A stretch of DNA of 64,000 nt from Triticum aestivum (lineage: Eukaryota > Streptophyta > Magnoliopsida > Poales > Poaceae). The stretch covers positions 268,618,075 through 268,682,074 of the forward strand of contig NC_057807.1 of assembly GCF_018294505.1 (NCBI RefSeq), written 5' to 3'. The translations under genes and the position numbers were made by a program. Shown here one piece after another: positions 10,706-22,742 of the stretch. Under the pieces are notes generated by a model that was given only the letters and a program-made list of their open reading frames with translations, had not been told where the DNA came from and did no database searches. How positions within the stretch are numbered: the stretch's first letter is position 1; every line of letters starts with the position of its first letter.

Positions 10706-12317
10706 TCAGGCTTGGTCTCCGTGAGGTGGTGTAGAGATGACTCCAAGGACGAAGGCTTCAGTTGATGTAGCTGGAGCTGCCGGAGTGGCTGCTGGAGGTG
10801 GCACTGAAGCTGTGGCTGCTGGTGCAGATGTAGTTGCTCTAGTATCAGGTACTAGCACTGTAGCTGACCTCTGACCTCTTGGCACATACTGAAAAGCTTC
10901 TGTAGTTGCCTTTCTTTTCTTCTCCTCTGCTTGCTCCTGGAGCTGCTCAACTACTGTCTGTATCTCAGTGACTTTCAGATCAAGATCATATAATTTTTTT
11001 TCAATGATCCTCTCCAAACTCTCCTGGTTCTGAGTCAGGGTGGCCAAGCCCTTCTCAATCCTCAAAGTAGATTGGATCAGAAATCCAAGTTGATCATGTT
11101 TGCTCTTCAAGAACACTTGAGATGCCTCTTCAGCACTTGGCATCTTTGCAGCTTTTTATGCCCTTGCCTTTGATCTCTTCTCATGTGCTTGCACTGATGA
11201 AGGATCATTCTCATCCATGACAACTGTGTTGTCTTCAAAATCTGGCTTGAGAGGTAAGTGCCCCTTGTCCAATAAGTAAGTTCCTGTGCCCATCTTTGAG
11301 TTGATGGGCACCTGAATTTGTGGAGCATACCCACAAGACCTTTTCTGATCAGCAGCTGTCCTCTTGATTGTCTCTACAATCAGACTCATGACCTTTAATT
11401 TTAGAGGGACGTAAAAAATGTGCAGCAAGTTGATTGAATGTCCTCTTATCATCCTATGATCTCCAGATTTGGGCAATAGAATATGCCTCAAGATGGTGTT
11501 AATAGTAGGCAGACCAAACAACAAGTATTTCACAGAGCCCAACTTATGAGTTTTCAGGGCTTCATCAGGAATTTCCTTGTACATACTTGCCATGGAGTAG
11601 TGGTCTTTCTTCTTCTTGGCATACACATCCTAATCATCCTCATGGTCTTCTAGAGCATTTATCAACTTGGCCCATTCCTCAACAGTTGACTGGTACCTTG
11701 TACCTTCAGGCGTCCACACTATCCTTCCATTTGGATAGAAATAAGCAGTGGAGTAGAATTGCATGATTAGCTCATCATTCCACATCGTGAGCTTCTGTCC
11801 AACAAACTTGTCAACTCCACAAGCCTTGAAGCTGTCATATACACCTGGGAAGTAATCTTCATTCTCTCCGATGTATGTCCAGTCAACCCATCTCATGTCA
11901 CAGACAATTGGCTTCTTGTCAAGCAGAATGGTCTCATAGAAGTCTTGTTGTTCTTTGGTGGGGAACCTTGCAGTTCTCCTTCTCACAGCATAAGGATCAC
12001 TCTTCCTCCAAAGTCTCAGACCTGCATCCTTCCTGATGTTCATGTCCTCTGCCACTGGATGAGTGTCATTGTGGTCTGGAATCTTTGGTTTGAGCTTTCT
12101 CAGCACTTGGGCTTCAGCATCTTCTTCTTCAACTTCAGGCACTTGGGCCTTGTTCTTCTCTTCAGCTGGGATGTTTCTGGTGCATCTCTTGGGTGCAAAC
12201 CTGGTGGTTTGAGCAGCAGCTTTGGGAGCAGGTTTGGGCTTAGAAGTAGTCCCTGACATGATTGCATATCCCATAAGCTTTTGGGATTTGGGTGCTGGTG
12301 CAACATCCTCTTCCTCT
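10706..12317 (-). pseudogene. SIRE-type env-like ORF, C-terminal part
   Basis: A single reading frame runs leftward from the CACTA insertion point to a stop at 10706. It is interrupted only by TAG at 11630-11632 and TAA at 11156-11158. Order: a lysine/proline-rich segment, then a globular domain (RRTARFPTKEQQDFY, DMRWVDWTYIGEN, FKACGVDKFVGQKLTMWN) of the type catalogued as a putative plant transposon protein domain, then a coiled coil (about 11110-10940, LIQSTLRIEKGLATLTQNQE) and a Pro/Ala/Thr-rich tail. Position directly before the PPT and 3' LTR, the coiled coil and the absence of pol motifs match the env-like ORF of SIRE copia elements. Its function is unproven in any plant. No convincing signal peptide or membrane span was seen here. 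The N-terminal part is at 31621-32101. Confidence 0.75.
12315..12317. repeat. CACTA target-site duplication, left (TCT)
   Basis: TCT directly precedes CACTA and recurs at 31621-31623 directly after the right end. A 3-bp duplication is diagnostic for CACTA elements. Confidence 0.85.
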
Positions 12318-12339
12318 CACTACAAGAAATATGTCAACT
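12318..12339 (+). repeat. CACTA left terminal inverted repeat
   Basis: CACTACAAGAAATATGTCAA plus CT, perfectly inverted at 31599-31620. Beyond this the two ends remain loosely similar (TGTTACC against AGTGACC). Confidence 0.92.
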
Positions 12340-12620
12340 TGTTACCACCACTATTGGTCATTGAATGGTCACTGTTTTCAATTTGTGACCTTTTTGCGAC
12401 CAAAAACATAAGGTCAAAAGCTGGCCGTCGTTAACTGACTATAGCGACCTTTCTTCTGGAATGGTCGTAGATGTTTATGACCATAAGAAAGGTCGTAAAT
12501 TTTACGACCAATTATTTTGGTCACTAGCAATCAGACCACACCACGTCAGATCCACCATGGCAAGCTGACATGGCAGAATTACGACAAAATGAAAAGGTCG
12601 TAAAATCGAATCAGCCCGGT
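12340..12620. promoter_or_regulatory. Left subterminal repeat zone
   Basis: Short motifs GGTCGTAAA, TGGTCA/TGACCA and GCGACC recur in both orientations (e.g. 12356, 12390, 12460, 12479, 12490, 12523, 12595). In En/Spm the accessory protein binds such subterminal motifs, so these are candidate binding sites for the product of the Transposase_24-type gene. The binding role is inferred. Confidence 0.65.
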
Positions 12621-13257
12621 CCATTTTAGCCGTCTACATGGGCCAAGCCCAATAATTCGGCCCGCTTATTTTTTTTCTCTTTTTTTGCTTATGTGCATGG
12701 GCCTGGCCCAATAATTTGGCCTTTTATTTTCTGGGAATGGAGCCTTTTTCTGATGATTTTTTTATAGTCCACTATTGTTTTGGGCCACAGCCTTTTTAGT
12801 CTAGGTCGAATTTGGGCCTTGGCCCTTTTATTTTCTGCTATGTAGCCTTTTATAAATGTTTTCTTACAGTCATTTCTTTTTTTAGGCCCAAGCCTTTTTA
12901 GTCTAATTCTTGTTTGGGCCTTGGCCTTTTTAGAGCCCAGGTTCTCATTTTGCATAACTATAAACAGAAAGGGCCCAGGTGCACAAGTGATCCACAAGCC
13001 TAGGTGCACAAGTGATCCACATAACTTCACAGAAAATAAACAAAATGATCTACAAGTGATCCAGGTTCACAAGATCACATAACTTCACAGAAAGGCCCAG
13101 GTGCACAAGTGATCCAGGTTCACAAGATCACATAACTTCACAAGTGCTCTAGTTTAAGCAGCAAAATGCAACAACTCTCAGCTCAGCTCCCAGGTTCACA
13201 GGTTCAAAATGCAACAACTACCTTAGCTCAAAGACAAAGAGGTTGACAACACAGCCA
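12621..13257. repeat. Degenerate short repeats downstream of accessory gene
   Basis: 12660-12960 holds loose repeats of GGGCCTTGGCC...CTTTT (about 12695, 12815, 12885, 12930). 12970-13145 holds direct repeats of AGGTGCACAAGTGATCCA and GATCACATAACTTCACAG. No coding content. It probably contains the 3' end and terminator region of the gene to the right; no polyadenylation signal is clear. Confidence 0.55.
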
Positions 13258-16200
13258 TCAAACTACCTTAGCTCCAAAGAGAGCCATCAAGTGGGCTAAC
13301 TTCTCTTCCTATTCTTGAGACTTCTTGTGCAGCAGCTCAAGTTCCTTGTCGCGTGCAGCTTCAGATTCTTCCGCCTTCATCTTGATTGCCGCCAATTCTT
13401 CTTGCACCAGTTCAGCTTGAAGCTCGGACCTCTCCAGCTTCTGCTCAAGGTCACGAACATGAGCAAACACTTCAGTAGTTGCTTTGCGGGAGTTGTTCCT
13501 AGATGACTGGAGCCCAACATTCGTGAGGAATGTGCTTTGCTTGACAGATTTCAATAGCACTTCTTCGACAATTTGAACAGTAGACTTTGGCTCTTCACCT
13601 TCTGGTACCGGCGCATCCTTCATTTTTTCCATCTCAAGCTAGCATATGGAGGAAAATGATAGGCATTAGTGGAGAAACCAAACCAGCACACAAATGGATT
13701 ATTTGAAGTAACCAAACCAGCACATGAAATCTATACAAGAAGATGATGACTAGTGACCTGGAGACATGCAATTAGAACAATATGATCCCTTCATTAAGCC
13801 TAGAATGGTGGTTCTATATAAGATGGCTTCCCGACTAACATTCAGATCAAATTTCATCATGTCATAAAAAATGCAACAAATAGCTACAACAAGTTCTGAT
13901 ATCTTTGTTGAATTATCAAACAACATCAAAGCATGGAACACAGCTTGTGTGAATCAAACAGCATGGAACTATCTTCATTAAGCTGTTCTGATATCTTCAT
14001 TAAGCCTAGCATGGAACTATAAGCATGGAACTATCAAACAACATCAAAGCATGGAACTGGCTCGGAATCAAACAATATCAAATCATCAAAGCATCAAACA
14101 ACATCAAAGCTGGCTGTGAATCAAACAGGGCATGGACAAAGCATGGAGTGACTTACTATAGCAGTCTTGACTAGCTCCGAAACTTGTGCTTCTTGCTGTT
14201 ATGGGTGGCCTTAAACAAGTCAATCGCAAACAGCTCCTCACCCTTACGCTCTTCTTTCTGAAATGTTTTTCAACAAAAATCAAAATGTTATTCAGCAAGA
14301 ATCAGAAATGTTATCCAACGAGGATCAAACGGTAAGGTCTCTAGAGAAAAGTTCTCACAGTGGCAAAAATGTGTGCTATGTAGTGCCTGGAACCAGTTCT
14401 CTGATTGTACATGACTTTTTCTTGATTCATATTGTTCGACACACAGGTTTCGTACAAAAAAGCATACTGTCAGCATGATCTAGCACTAGCATATCATGTG
14501 TAGAACATAAAGCATCAAACAAAGCAGAGGCAAACCTTGTGTCTTGGGGTAGACCACATCTCCACTAGAGCTTTCCATTCACCATCCGTCAGATCAGGCA
14601 CCGGAGGCTTAATGCTGACCTTATTTGTGGCTACGGTATCAAAATACTTCTTCTTGATCTGATGGCGTCTGTTCTTTGAATTTTTCTGTAGAATATCTTT
14701 GCACGCGGTCTTGATGGTCTCCGAGTCCGTGTTCATCTCAAAATTTGCCTACTAAGACAGCAAACAAGGTAGGAACAATATTAGTGATCATGCATAGGTG
14801 TAACAGAAAATAGATAGCACATTAACTATGAAACAAGTAGCTTACAACAACTTTCCCAATGTAGTTCTCCAATAGACTAGCATTTTTTGTATAGCTTGAA
14901 GTGAGGAAGAACTGGAAGATGGCTTCTTGCAACGAGTCCACACTCAGAAGCAAGCTTTGCTGACTGTAGAGGCTTCTCTGGACGCTTCATCCCTTCGGCA
15001 ATTTGGATAGGCACCTTGCTACCAAGTGACTTGGTGATCCTCTCTAGCCCTTTGCCCTTTCTAAGTCTAGTCTTGGTAGTCATTGCATCTGAAAATGAAA
15101 TTGAACTCATAAATTAGAATAGAAATCGACAAACGCAGGAATCGACAAAAGCATACATGATCATTCCATTTGGAAAATGCACTAGTAAAATATAGCATTG
15201 CAAAGGTCAACTTGCCTGATTGAAGCACAAGTTGCTGTTCTTCTTCATTGATGACAACATTCCTGTCAATAGAAGGTGCAACAGGGCTGAGGTCTGTGTG
15301 GACAGTGCCTGCTTCATCAATGCAGATGGTTCCTCCTTCATCTAGGCAGACAGTGCCACTTCCATCCATGCTGAGAGTGGTTCCTTCATCCATGGGCGAC
15401 AACTCATCACCCATTTGCACCGAGGTCTCAGAGTCCATGCGCAGCAGACTTTCCTGATGGTCTGTCGCAGTCGCCATCTTTGCTTTCTGCCTTGTGACTC
15501 TATCAAGGGCAGGTTCATCAGGTTCCTGGATCCTCTTTTTTTGTCCTGGAGCTGGGGCCATCACCCTTCCTGGAGGCATTGCAGCAGATGTTTCTGAGCT
15601 CTTCTTCTTCTTGCTGACTGTCTTCTTAACACCAGTCCTCTTCGTCCTAGAATCCTTCAGTGCCTCATATAAATAGCACGGAAAAAAGCATTAGATCACA
15701 AGAGAAATATGTGAGCACAAGGAATAACATAGCATAAAAGAACCCCAGCCCTCCAAGCAAGACAGAGTTTGCACCTTAACAGTCTTGCTCACTACAACAT
15801 CATCCACTTCCTCTCCATCAATAACTTCATCCTCCTTAGGATTGTACTCTGGGTCATCATTGATAACCCTACTACCTTCTTGAACCACATCACTTCTACC
15901 TTCTTGTACACCATTTGTTTTCCTAATCATCACGCTATTGCACCGATGCCAAGGGACTGGAACATCTGATTGTTCCTCATGATATTTCTAGCCCTAACCT
16001 TCTCATACTCGGTGAGAGGCTCTTCTTTGCATGATAAAGGAAACATAACTATTAGGTGAATGTTCGGAATGCATGGACAGACAACCAAACATATCTTATG
16101 AAATTTTATTATCATTTAATCCTAGTTATTCAGGTAAGGAAGACTAACAGCACACATGCACAATTAAGCCAGCTTATTTAGATTGCAGCAATACATTTCA

Positions 16201-16305
16201 CTTAGCATATTAAGACACAGATTTTATGAAACTGACAGTATAACCACAAGGAGCAAGTTGCATACCAACGGTTGGCCTCATGTTTGACCTTGTCATCCTT
16301 GCCAT
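13258..16305 (-). pseudogene. CACTA accessory protein (Transposase_24 type), 8 exons
   Basis: Expected role: the TNPA-like accessory protein that binds subterminal repeats and works with the transposase in the nucleus. Exons by sequence: 16305-16266, 16024-15775, 15663-15216, 15088-14846, 14748-14536, 14466-14359, 14257-14157, 13638-13258. Intron phases agree throughout once three 1-bp lesions are allowed for (loss near 15934, extra A in the run at 14881-14886, loss near 14190), giving a model of about 594 codons. Landmarks: LTEYEKVRARNIMRNNQ, an acidic stretch, a basic KKTVSKKKKSS, then IAEGMKRPEKPLQSAKLASE, DLTDGEWKALVEMWSTP, NQRTGSRHYIAHIFA, and a C-terminal coiled coil ending HLMALFGAK. 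An in-frame TAG lies at 13309-13311. The intron after 15216 uses a GC donor (CAG|GCAAGT). Motifs are characteristic of plant En/Spm second proteins; exon limits are from sequence only. Confidence 0.85.
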
Positions 16306-17879
16306 GGATGATCTTGAGGTGGTGCTTGCAAAATAGAATAAACAACAATCAGATACAACAGGGATAAAGTAAAATGATGCACTTGTATCAATAAAGGAAA
16401 GCATTTGGACCATCATGCACATACACTGATGTACTGTTATTAATTAAGCAAACATGTAAGTGCACTAAACAAGCATGCATGTACAGTGGAAATATATGTA
16501 CACTAAACAAGCAAGCAAGCAAAGTGCTACTGATAGAAACAAGAAAGCAATGAAGGAAATTGAAAAGAAGCAAGCAAATACTATTGATACAAACCCTAAT
16601 TAATAAGCAAGCAAGTAGCTTCTTCTCCATGTGCTACTGATACAAGCAAGTACTGCTGATGGAAACCCTAATTAAGCATGTATGCTTGCAAGCAACATGT
16701 ATGTTAGCAAGCAAGCAACATGAACTAGTGAATTGGTGTCATGTACACATGCTTAGAAAGTCTGACAGCAAGCTAGACGAGTATATCATGAGGACCTTCA
16801 AAACAACTAGATGTTTCCACTAGTAAAGCATGAAACAACAGTACTTGCAGAAGTACTAAAGCAGATGAAAAAATTATTCTCAACTGCTCAATAAAGTTCC
16901 CGGTCTTTGCAACAACAACAAAAAAAGGCGAGAGGGCCACACGGGACGGACTCTATGCTGATAAAGAAGTGCTCATCTGAATCATGTAATTCCACTATAG
17001 CTTGGTGACTGAACACAACACCGTCTACTTACTGTATGCGGCTTACATCATGACATCATTCACTTGGCCATACATCTCATCAGAGAGATACGGCATGAAC
17101 ATCAGGTTTAGAAACATAAGTGACACAGCGCCCCGCTCACAAGAGCGGTAAACACGCCACGGACCAGACCAACGCACAAGCACAATATAACCAAATGCAC
17201 AACAAACGCACCCATAACCTCAAAACAACAGGAATGGGCAGCATGAGAGGCCCTGAGGGGCACCTTCTCCAAGTGCTACTGATACAAGCTAAGTAATTAA
17301 ATCGTACACAAGCTACATGAACCAGAGGGAGGTCTTCCTCAAACCTCATCCACTTCCTCATCCATCCCCATCCCCTAAAATCATGCACTTCCTCTCCATC
17401 AATATGAACCCTAAACCATGAGGAGGATCAAACAAACCACCAGGAGCTCCAGGAGTATCAAACAAGCATTTTTTTAAGATTATGACATGAAAGATCCAAA
17501 CAAATAAACAATATATCTGATAAACGGTGCAACCTTTTAAACAGTAATAATAATAAGCATAAAAAACAATGTCTTGCAGGACGTGCAATTACTGTTAATT
17601 GGGCATTTAAAAACAAGTAGATTTGTGCTTGGCTGAGAAGGATACTCCACTCAATTAGTTGCCATAAGCGTCTGCTTCCAATTCTACATTACCACAAACG
17701 ATCAGATCAAACTAAGAACTACTAGATGAGATCTAAATTGCCATAAGAGCCTGCTTCCAATTCTTAGTGCCTTAAACCACCAGCACTACAAGTGCACAAG
17801 GACACGCATGCAACATAACCAACTGTGACCCAAGCCAAGCACCATGAGTGAATCTGGCGAGCATGTTCTGGATCAGAAG
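16306..17879. other. Long AT-rich non-coding leader/intron region
   Basis: Lies upstream of the accessory gene on its strand. Repeated AAGCAAGCAAG words cluster at 16440-16710, and two similar stretches (AATTGCCATAAG.GCCTGCTTCC at about 17656 and 17738) suggest a local duplication. It may contain a long 5' leader intron. No other gene is seen. Confidence 0.45.
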
Positions 17880-18310
17880 GGTTCGAGTAGGGAGGGAGGA
17901 GCCGACGCGTGAATCCTAACCCTAGATCGACAAGAAAACGAATCCTAACCCTAGATCGACGTGCACAAGAACAAGAACCAGGAGCTCGATGAACATGAAC
18001 AACTTGTCCGATGAACATGAACAAGAACCACCAGGAGCTCGTAGATCAACTGAATCCTAACCCTAGATCGACCGAATCCTAATCCTAGATCAACCGAATC
18101 CTAACCCTAGGTCGACCAGGGTTTAGGGAATCTACCGAACCCTAGAAGATCGAGGGGAGAGGGGAGAGGAGAGGGGTACCTGTCGTCGTCATCGATCGTT
18201 GATGATGTAGCCACCGTCGCCGATGTACTCACTATCGTTGATGTAGTCGTAGCCCGGGCGGTCAATGTAGCTGTCGATGTAGCAATCGTCGTCGAGGGGA
18301 GAGAGATGGG
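17880..18310 (-). promoter_or_regulatory. 5' leader/promoter zone of accessory gene
   Basis: The word CCTAACCCTAGATCGAC recurs at about 17914, 17945, 18057 and, with one change, 18101. A short C/T-rich zone and a GTCGTCGTCATCGATCG-like repeat follow. CCTAACCCTAG words are common in grass 5' leaders and splice-branch regions. I infer that transcription of the accessory gene starts in or just right of this block. No clear TATA box was found. Confidence 0.35.
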
Positions 18311-18640
18311 TGGATTCATCGTCGGGGTGGGCGGCGCAGCGCGGCAGGGCGGGGCGGTGCAGCGGCGTGCCGGGGCGGCACGGAGCAGGGGACGGAGTGG
18401 GAGCGGGGTGGCGTGGAGCAGGGAGGGGCGGCGCAGCGGCGTGCGGGGCGGCACGGAGCAGGGGAGGGAGTGGGAGCGGGGCGGCGCAGAGGGGAGGGAG
18501 TGGGAGCGAGCGGTTCGTCGGGGCGGAGCAGAGGAGGGGCAACGCTAGGGTTGCAGGGTGGGGAATGGGAGAAGGAGGGGAAATTTTGGGAGGGGAGGGG
18601 AGGGGATCCCGCGTGTTTAGTGGGAGAGGGGTGGTGGGTC
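18311..18640. repeat. GC-rich minisatellite-like block
   Basis: Imperfect repeats of GGCGGCACGGAGCAGGGG and GGGAGTGGGAGCGGGGCGGC recur four or more times (e.g. 18377, 18411, 18451, 18472, 18495). It is open in several frames on both strands, which is a by-product of the composition. Similar GC-rich blocks precede the other two CACTA genes. Confidence 0.6.
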
Positions 18641-18807
18641 CCGCATGGTAGTGGGAGAGAAGTGGTGGGAAATTTTGGTGGGGTGGGAGGGAAATTTTGG
18701 TGTGGTGGGAGGGAAAATTTCACCAGTTTTTAGAGGTTTTGAGGCAGAAGAAATAGGTTTTTTTTGTAACTTTGTAGAAATCATGGTTAAAATCATACCG
18801 AGTAGCT

Positions 18808-21800
18808 CAAGAAAACATCCGTATTGCAAGTTTAGTATTTTTGCTAGTTGGTAGGCCACATTTGATGATGTGACGCGGAGGTCTCCCATTTTTTTGTTTT
18901 TTTTTGAATTTTTTATGGTGTTTTCAAAAACCGTCCGATTTCGTCGCGGCGGCCGTTCGTGGCTAGGGTTTGAGCCATGCCAATCTGTTGTCAATTCTGT
19001 GATGAAATGCCTACCTGTGAAGCTAAAAAGCATTTTTGGCAAAAATAACGGGCAAGCTATGGAGGACCCGCAGTTCAAATTCCATCCGGTTCCAGCTGAA
19101 TTGGCCGAAGGTGGTCTGAATTGCCGGGAGTAGCTACGAGGATCGGAAATGCATGCTTTTTGGCGACCGTCCGTAAAATAGGGTCTACTTTGAGATAGAC
19201 ATGGAATGGCGCCGTTTGGGGTGACCCTCCTTGTAGCCGCTTCACGAAAAATGCATGTCTTTAGCATTCAAAAAATGAAAAATAGTTTTTCTTGTTAAAC
19301 AAGTTGGAACATCGCTTTGGCAACATTGTTTGCCATCACAAGACGGAGGCATGCGCCAAATTTGGGCATATTATCAGAAACTATTCATCGGATGCGGCCA
19401 TATCATTGCTGGTTTGGCTTGAAAGCCGTGAATCTTCGTTCATGGTAGGTCATTTTTGAGAACACTTTTCAAGAAAACATCCGTATTGCAAGTTTAGTAT
19501 TTTCGCTAGTTGGTAGGCCACATTTGATGATGTGATGCGGAGGTCTCCCATTTTTTGATTTTTTTTGAATTTTTTACGGTGTTTTCAAAAACTGGCCGAT
19601 TTCGTCGCGGTGGCCGTCCGTGGCTAGGGTTTGAGCCATGCCAATCTGTTGTCGATTCTGTGATGAAATGCCTACCTGTGAAGCTAAAAAACATTTTTTG
19701 CAAAAATAACGGCAAGCTATGGAGGACCCGCAGTTCAAATTCCAGCCGGTTCCAGCTGAATCGACCGAAGGTGGTCTGAATTGCCGGGAGTAGCTACGAG
19801 GGTCGGAAATGCATGCTTTTTGGCGACCGTCCGTAAAATAGGGTCTACTTTGAGATAGACATGGAATGGCGCCGTTTGGGGTGACCCTCCTTGTAGCCGC
19901 TTCACGAAAAACACATGTCTTTAGCATTCAAAAAATGAAAAACAGTTTTTCTTGTTAAACAAGTTGGAACCTCGCTTTGGGAACATTGTTTGCCATCACA
20001 AGACGGAGGCATGCGACAAATTTGGGCATATTATCAGAAACTATTCATCAGATGCGGCCATATCATTGCTCGTTTGGCTTGAAAGCCATGAATCTTCGTT
20101 CATGGTAGGTCGTTTTTGAGAACACTTTTTCAAGAAAACATCCGTATTGCAAGTTTAGTATTTTTGCTAGTTGGTAGGCCACATTTGATGATGTGACGCG
20201 GAGGTCTCCCATTTTTTTGATTTTTTTGAATTTTTTATGGTGTTTTCAGAAACCGGCCGATTTCGTCACGGCGGCCGTCCGTGGCTAGGGTTTGAGCCAT
20301 GCCAATCTTTTGTCGATTCTATGATGAAATGCCTACCTGTGAAGCTAAAAAGCATTTTTGGCAAAAATAATGGGCAAGCTATGGAGGACCCACAGTTCAA
20401 ATTCCAGCCGATTCCAGCTGAATCGGCCGAAGGTGGTCTGAATTGCCGGGAGTAGCTACGAGGGTTGGAAATGCATGCTTTTTGGCGACCGTCCGAAAAA
20501 TATGGTCTACTTTGAGATAGACATTGAATGGCGCCGTTTGGGGTGACCCTCCTTGTGTCCGCTTCTCGAAAAACACATATCTTTAGCATTCAAAAAATGA
20601 AAAACGGTTTTTCTTGTTAAACAAGTTGGAACCTCGCTTTGGCAACATTGTTTGCCATCACAAGACGGAGGCATGCGCCAAATTTGGGCATATTATCAGA
20701 AACTATTCATCGGATGCGGCCATATCATTGCTAGTGTGGCTTGAAAGCCATGAATCTTCGTTCATGGTAGGTCGTTTTTGAGAACACTTTTTCAAGAAAA
20801 CATCCGTATTGCAAGTTTAGTATTTTTTCTAGTTGGTAGGCCACATTTGATGATGTGACGTGGAGGTCTCCCATTTTTTTTGATTTTTTTGAATTTTTTA
20901 CGGTGTTTTCAGAAACCTGCCGATTTCGTCACGGCGGCCGTCCGTGGCTAGGGTTTGAGCCATGCCAATCTGTTGTTGATTCTATGATGAAATGCCTACC
21001 TGTGAAGCTAAAAAGCATTTTTGGCAAAAATAACGGGCAAGCTATGGAGGACCCGCAGTTCAAATTCCAGCCGGTTCCAGCTGAATCGGTCGAAGGTGGT
21101 CTGAATTGCCGGGAGTAGCTACGAGGGTCGGAAATGCATGCTTTTTGGCGACCGTCCGAAAAATATGGTCTACTTTGAGATAGACATTGAATGGCGCCGT
21201 TTGGGGTGACCCTCCTTGTATCCGCTTCTTGAAAAACGCATGTCTTTAGCATTCAAAAAATGAGAAATGCTTTTTCTTGTTAAACAAGTTGGAACCTCGC
21301 TTTGGCAACATTGTTTGCCATCACAAGACGGAGGCATGCGCCAAATTTGGGCATATTATCAGAAACTATTCATCGGATGCAGCCATATCATTGCTAGTTT
21401 GGCTTGAAAGCCATGAATCTTCGTTCATGGTAGGTCGTTTTTTAGAACACTTTTTCAAGAAAACATCCGTATTGCAAGTTTAGTATTTTTTCTAGTTGGT
21501 ACGCCACATTTGATGATGTGACGCGGAGGTCTCCCATTTTTTTTGAATTTTTTACGGTGTTTTCAAAAATCGGCCGATTTCGTCACGGCGGCCGTCCGTG
21601 GCTAGGGTTTGAGCCATGCCAATCTGTTGTCGATTCTGTGATGAAATGCCTACCTGTGAAGCTAAAAAGCATTTTTGGCAAAAATAACGGGCAAGCTATG
21701 GAGGACCCGCAGTTCAAATTCCAGCCGGTTCCAGTTGAATCGGCCAAAGGTGGTCTGAATTGCCAGGTGTAGCTACGAGGGTCGGAGATGCATGCTTTTT

Positions 21801-22470
21801 GGCGACCGTCCGAAAAATTGGGTCTACTTTGAGATAGACATGGAATGGCACCGTTTGGGGTGACCCTTCTTGTATCCGCTTCTTGAAAAACGCATTTCTT
21901 TAGCATTCAAAAAATGAAAAACGGTTTTTCTTGTTAAACAAGTTGGAACCTCGCTTTGGCAACATTGTTTTCTATCACAAGACGGAGGCATGCGCCAAAT
22001 TTGGGCATATTGTCAGAAACTATTCATCGGATGCGGCCATATCATTGCTAGTTTTGCTTGAAAGCCATGAATCTTCGTTCATGGTAGGTCGTTTTTGAGA
22101 ACACTTTTTCAAGAAAACATCCGTATTGCAAGTTTAGTATTTTTGCTAGTTGGTAGGCCACATTTGATGATGTGACGCGGAGGTCTCCCATTTTTTTGAT
22201 TTTTTTTGAATTTTTTACGGTGTTTTCAAAAACCGGTCGATTTCGTCGTGGCGGCCGTCCGTGGCTAGGGTTTGAGCCGTGCAAATCTGTTGTCAATTCT
22301 GTGATGAAATGCCTACCTTGTAGCCGCTTCACGAAAAAACGCATGTCTTTAGCATTCCAAAAATGAAAAATGGTTTTTGAAATTTTTTATGGTGTTTTCA
22401 AAAACCGGCGGATTTTGTTAAGGCGGTCGTCCGTGGCTAGGGTTTGAGTCATGTTTTTAGCATTCAAAAA
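18808..22470. repeat. 662-bp tandem repeat array
   Basis: The landmark GTAGGCCACA (GTACGCCACA in the fifth copy) starts at 18851, 19513, 20174, 20836, 21499 and 22153, giving spacings of 662, 661, 662, 663 and 654. Five full units are followed by a sixth cut near 22318 and scrambled fragments to about 22470. Copies are highly similar and differ mainly in homopolymer length and scattered transitions. Each unit contains an A/T-tract-rich part and a GC-rich part (GTTTGGGGTGACCCTCCTTG). Both strands have overlapping open frames that recur in every unit; none resembles a known protein. Confidence 0.92.
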
Positions 22471-22742
22471 ATGAAACTTATATTGTTTCATACATGAGCA
22501 TGCACAAAAACCCATAATTTTATCTTTCATCCATGAGCATGCATAAAAAATTTCAATTCCCATTAATTACCAAACTAAATATTCATTGTTAAGAAATTGA
22601 CATGTTTAGATGACACTGTCATACAGCATCCATGAGCATGCACAAAATTAAACCTGACATACTTAACATTGACATGTTCAGATTACACTAACAAGCTTAA
22701 ACCTAACATGCTTAACATTACCACTTCATTTTCTTAACATCT
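22471..22742 (-). other. Non-coding flank between array and B3 gene
   Basis: AT-rich, with CATGAGCATGCA(C/T)AAAA repeated three times (about 22494, 22533, 22631). On the B3 strand this is its 3' untranslated region and terminator area. No further gene is seen. Confidence 0.45.

Noticed and set aside
18107..18733. Overlapping Pro/Arg- or Gly-rich open frames on both strands
   Set aside because: Products of the GC-rich minisatellite composition; all frames are open and low-complexity.
18810..22470. Open frames of 70-115 codons on both strands of the 662-bp units
   Set aside because: They recur in every unit in opposite, overlapping frames and match no family. Their persistence follows from copy similarity, and no start context or splice pattern supports coding.
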